Source of the DNA: Clostridia bacterium
GTDB lineage: Bacteria > Bacillota_A > Clostridia > Christensenellales > Borkfalkiaceae
DNA: 6,590 nucleotides
Direction: 5' to 3'
Assembly: GCA_003979335.1 (NCBI GenBank)
Contig: RYWC01000041.1
Span: 1 to 6,590, forward strand
Shown here: piece after piece, positions 5,621 to 6,590 of the stretch
Layout: each line of letters opens with the position of its first letter
How positions within the stretch are numbered: position 1 is the stretch's first letter
Program-made: the position numbers and the translations under genes
The notes under the pieces: model-generated
Database searches by the model: none
Told to the model about the DNA's origin: nothing
The model's input: the letters and a program-made list of their open reading frames with translations, nothing else

Positions 5621-5646
5621 TTTACGAACATTCGTAAAATCGTAAA
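5621..5646. promoter_or_regulatory. Palindromic operator site 2 with an extra half-site
   Basis: TTTACGAA (5621-5628) and TTCGTAAA (5631-5638) form a perfect 8-bp-arm palindrome with the same TTTACGA-N4-TCGTAAA core as site 1. A third half-site TCGTAAA follows at 5640-5646, eight bases after the previous one. The site lies 11 bases before the start of regulator 3, so a bound protein would block its transcription or initiation. Autoregulation by regulator 3 or 4 is the natural inference. Confidence 0.65.
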
Positions 5647-5656
5647 TGGTTTAAAT

Positions 5657-5896
5657 ATGAAATTAAAAGATAGTATTGCAAAACGCGTACAGGAATTGTG
5701 TGATAAAAATAGTTTAACTGTTCACGGACTAAGCTTAAAAACAGGCGTTGCAAATTCGACGCTGTGCGATATTGTAAAAGCAAACAATGAATCTGTACAA
5801 ATCAAATTTATTTACGGAATTTGTGCAGGATTAAATATGTCTTTGGAAGAATTTTTTTCTTCTCCGTATTTTGATATGAAAGAATTAACCGATTAA
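5657..5896 (+). CDS. XRE-family helix-turn-helix regulator 3
   Basis: A 79-residue protein that is almost only a Cro/C1-type HTH domain (about 5-66). The turn and recognition helix are in LSLKTGVANSTLCDIVKANN (about 26-45), and LNMSLEEFFSS closes the fifth helix. It has no room for an effector domain, so it is probably a simple dimeric repressor or activator. The ATG follows the operator region closely and no Shine-Dalgarno sequence precedes it (AAATGGTTTAAAT). It forms an operon with regulator 4, six bases downstream. It differs clearly from regulators 1 and 2, lacking TTVYxW and the C-terminal tail. The twin palindromes just upstream are its likely site, though regulator 4 could also use them. 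Confidence 0.85.
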   Translation: MKLKDSIAKRVQELCDKNSLTVHGLSLKTGVANSTLCDIVKANNESVQIKFIYGICAGLNMSLEEFFSSPYFDMKELTD

Positions 5897-5902
5897 AAAT
5901 AT

Positions 5903-6214
5903 ATGAGTATCAACGATAAAATCAAGAATGAAATGAATAGTCGCGGTTGGAGTGTTTACCAACTCTCTAAACGTTCAAAAATAAGTAAAACGGCTATTAA
6001 CGGTTGGTTTAAAGAAATACCGACTAAACCTAACTACAATTCGATTAAGCAAATAGCAAAAGCATTCGGTATGACTATTGAAGAATTAGTATCCGAAAAT
6101 AAGGATACGGATAGTCAAAAACAACAAATGTTGGAATTATGGAACAGACTTGAAGTTCAAGAAAAAGAGAATATAATCAATATAATAAAAACCATATTAA
6201 GTCATAACAGATAA
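5903..6214 (+). CDS. XRE-family helix-turn-helix regulator 4
   Basis: A 103-residue protein with the same plan as regulators 1 and 2. The HTH is at about 3-62, with LSKRSKISKTAINGWFKE (about 21-38) as the core and NYNSIKQIAKAFGMTIEELV after it. A C-terminal tail (QQMLELWNRLEVQEKENI, about 74-91) resembles LLELFAKIPENKK of the first pair. It is thus closer to regulators 1 and 2 than to its operon partner. The ATG lies six bases after the stop of regulator 3, without an SD, so translation is probably coupled by reinitiation. The operon ends at a terminator just downstream. The role is unknown beyond DNA binding. Confidence 0.87.
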   Translation: MSINDKIKNEMNSRGWSVYQLSKRSKISKTAINGWFKEIPTKPNYNSIKQIAKAFGMTIEELVSENKDTDSQKQQMLELWNRLEVQEKENIINIIKTILSHNR

Positions 6215-6219
6215 TAATT

Positions 6220-6246
6220 ACCGCTTTTAACAAGCGGTTTTATTTT
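6220..6246 (+). terminator. Intrinsic terminator of the regulator 3-4 operon
   Basis: ACCGCTT (6220-6226) pairs with AAGCGGT (6232-6238) around TTAAC, followed by TTTATTTTT. It is five bases after the stop codon of regulator 4. Confidence 0.88.
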
Positions 6247-6255
6247 TAAATAAAC

Positions 6256-6282
6256 AAAAAGTGTGCTTCAAATGAAGCACAC
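6256..6282 (-). terminator. Intrinsic terminator of ncRNA 2
   Basis: On the minus strand GTGTGCTTC (6282-6274) pairs perfectly with GAAGCACAC (6269-6261) around ATTT, and TTTTTG follows. The plus strand has no T run after the stem, so it acts toward lower coordinates. Confidence 0.85.
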
Positions 6283-6307
6283 CCGGAATGCACAACACTT
6301 GGAATTT

Positions 6308-6409
6308 GCCACAACCCCAAATAAATCTCATTGATAAACATAAAAATGTGCATATCCTACAAATTAGGATATGTTTATCAAAAAAATTTATGAAATTTGA
6401 GTTTGTGGC
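6308..6409. repeat. 102-bp imperfect inverted repeat with two asymmetric bulges
   Basis: On the plus strand the arms are GCCACAA (6308) with TTGTGGC (6403), AAATCTCAT with ATGAAATTT (one mismatch), and TGATAAAC plus ATATCCTA with TAGGATATGTTTATCA (6365-6380). The left arm carries a 12-base insert (ATAAAAATGTGC, 6339-6350) and the right arm a 9-base insert (AAAAAATTT, 6381-6389). The tip is the 8-bp stem ATATCCTA/TAGGATAT. It forms the body of ncRNA 2. Confidence 0.8.
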
Positions 6410-6415
6410 TTTTTT

Positions 6416-6443
6416 ATTTTAGCAAAAAATAAATTTGTGTCAA
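6416..6443 (-). promoter_or_regulatory. Promoter of ncRNA 2 (perfect -35, extended -10)
   Basis: On the minus strand a consensus TTGACA (6443-6438), a 16-bp spacer ending in TGC, and TAAAAT (6421-6416) give a strong sigma-A type promoter. The seventh base after the -10 is G6409, the first base of the hairpin. Confidence 0.75.
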
Positions 6444-6474
6444 TAATTCGCTGTTCAATTAAAGGGCAAGAAAG

Positions 6475-6511
6475 TAAAAAAGCAAAAAAGAAACCGCAAA
6501 TGCGATTTCTT
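6475..6511 (-). terminator. Intrinsic terminator downstream of tRNA-Leu
   Basis: On the minus strand AAGAAATCGC (6511-6502) pairs with GCGGTTTCTT (6497-6488), one pair being U-G, around ATTT. T-rich sequence (TTTTGCTTTTTT) follows. It lies about 30 bases after the tRNA 3' end. Confidence 0.8.
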
Positions 6512-6538
6512 TCTCTGGGTGTTCGTATACCCCTGTTA

Positions 6539-6590
6539 TGGTGCGGACGAAGGGACTTGAACCCCCATGGTTGCCCACAGGAACCTGAAA
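6539..6590 (-). tRNA. tRNA-Leu (anticodon CAG), 3' part only
   Basis: The gene runs off the window edge. On the minus strand one sees the anticodon loop TTCAGGT (anticodon CAG at 6587-6585, with U33 and G37). Then come the 3' anticodon stem TCCTG, a long variable arm TGG-GCAA-CCA typical of class II tRNAs, the T arm GGGGG/CCCTT with loop TTCAAGT, the acceptor strand CGTCCGC, discriminator A and an encoded CCA (6541-6539). The leucine identity rests on CAG, discriminator A and the variable arm. The D arm and the 5' acceptor strand are outside the window. Confidence 0.9.

Larger units (their letters stand above)
6256..6409 (-). ncRNA. Structured non-coding RNA 2, about 154 nt
   Basis: An extended -10 promoter on the minus strand (6443-6416) places the start at G6409, the first base of the motif GCCACAA. 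This base opens a long imperfect hairpin closed by UUGUGGC at 6314-6308. A 25-base linker and a 9-bp terminator hairpin with a U run follow. Promoter, a start at the foot of the helix, and terminator all agree on strand and length. The helix contains U-G pairs (for example within AAAUUUCAU/AUGAGAUUU and CUC/GGG) that would be C-A mismatches on the other strand. No matching RNA family is recognised. It ends head-on to the terminator of regulator 4 and lies downstream of the tRNA-Leu terminator, so it is its own transcription unit. A trans-acting or antisense regulatory role is possible but unproven. Confidence 0.6.

Noticed and set aside
6240..6362. A short minus-strand frame from ATG 6338 (MFINEIYLGLW...) inside ncRNA 2
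   Set aside because: It runs through the terminator hairpin and its stop lies beyond the U run, so a terminated transcript would lack a stop. The AGGA upstream is 13 bases away and sealed in the hairpin tip.
6308..6409. Retron-like msr/msd RNA
   Set aside because: No reverse transcriptase gene is near, and the RNA has its own terminator after a single hairpin.
6308..6420. The inverted repeat plus T run at 6410-6415 as a plus-strand terminator
   Set aside because: The helix has C-A mismatches on the plus strand and large bulges, the regulator operon already ends at 6246, and the T run is explained as the spacer between the minus-strand -10 and its start.
6578..6590. Reading the tRNA anticodon one base off as TCA (Sec/opal)
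   Set aside because: That register gives G37 after A36 and a poorer stem; TTCAGGT with TCCTG matches the usual tRNA-Leu(CAG) arm.

Overview
The window looks like chromosomal DNA from a low-to-moderate GC Firmicute, most likely an uncultured gut-type Clostridium relative. The signs are a ComEC protein, a YhfW-type FAD/Rieske oxidoreductase, intrinsic terminators with long U runs, a GGAGGT ribosome binding site, and sigma-A promoters of the extended TGn -10 type. This placement is an inference from gene content; no taxonomic marker gene is complete here.

Left part (1-3690): comEC on the minus strand has a near-leaderless promoter and its stop codon abuts an ATG for a further minus-strand gene at the window edge. 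Divergent from it is an FAD-dependent oxidoreductase. Its C-terminal Rieske [2Fe-2S] domain is intact in sequence but lies in another frame behind a stop, so it is a frameshifted or natively split gene. A perfect 10-bp hairpin separates it from the convergent gene on the right.

Middle part (3688-4666): on the minus strand are a GIY-YIG nuclease-fold protein with one N-terminal membrane helix and its own good promoter, and upstream of it an unrecognised 50-residue membrane protein. A 206-bp divergent intergenic region follows, holding a 12-bp direct repeat.

Right part (4667-6590): a more AT-rich block carries four small XRE/Cro-type helix-turn-helix genes on the plus strand, arranged as two pairs (4667-5310 and 5657-6214). 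Each pair ends in an intrinsic terminator. Each terminator is met head-on by a minus-strand intrinsic terminator that appears to end a non-coding RNA. The RNA at 6256-6409 is well supported: an extended -10 promoter places its start exactly at the base of a 102-nt imperfect hairpin, followed by a 9-bp terminator. The RNA around 5341-5590 is less certain. Between the two pairs are two near-identical palindromes (TTTACGA-N4-TCGTAAA) flanking an AT-rich promoter zone, which look like operators of one of the regulators. The window ends in the 3' part of a tRNA-Leu (anticodon CAG) on the minus strand with its own terminator.

The main candidate for something undescribed is the repeated layout 'two small XRE regulators facing a structured minus-strand RNA', next to a tRNA gene. 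No toxin, integrase, reverse transcriptase or nuclease partner is visible inside this block. The function is therefore open, and the block could be a regulatory remnant of a mobile element.
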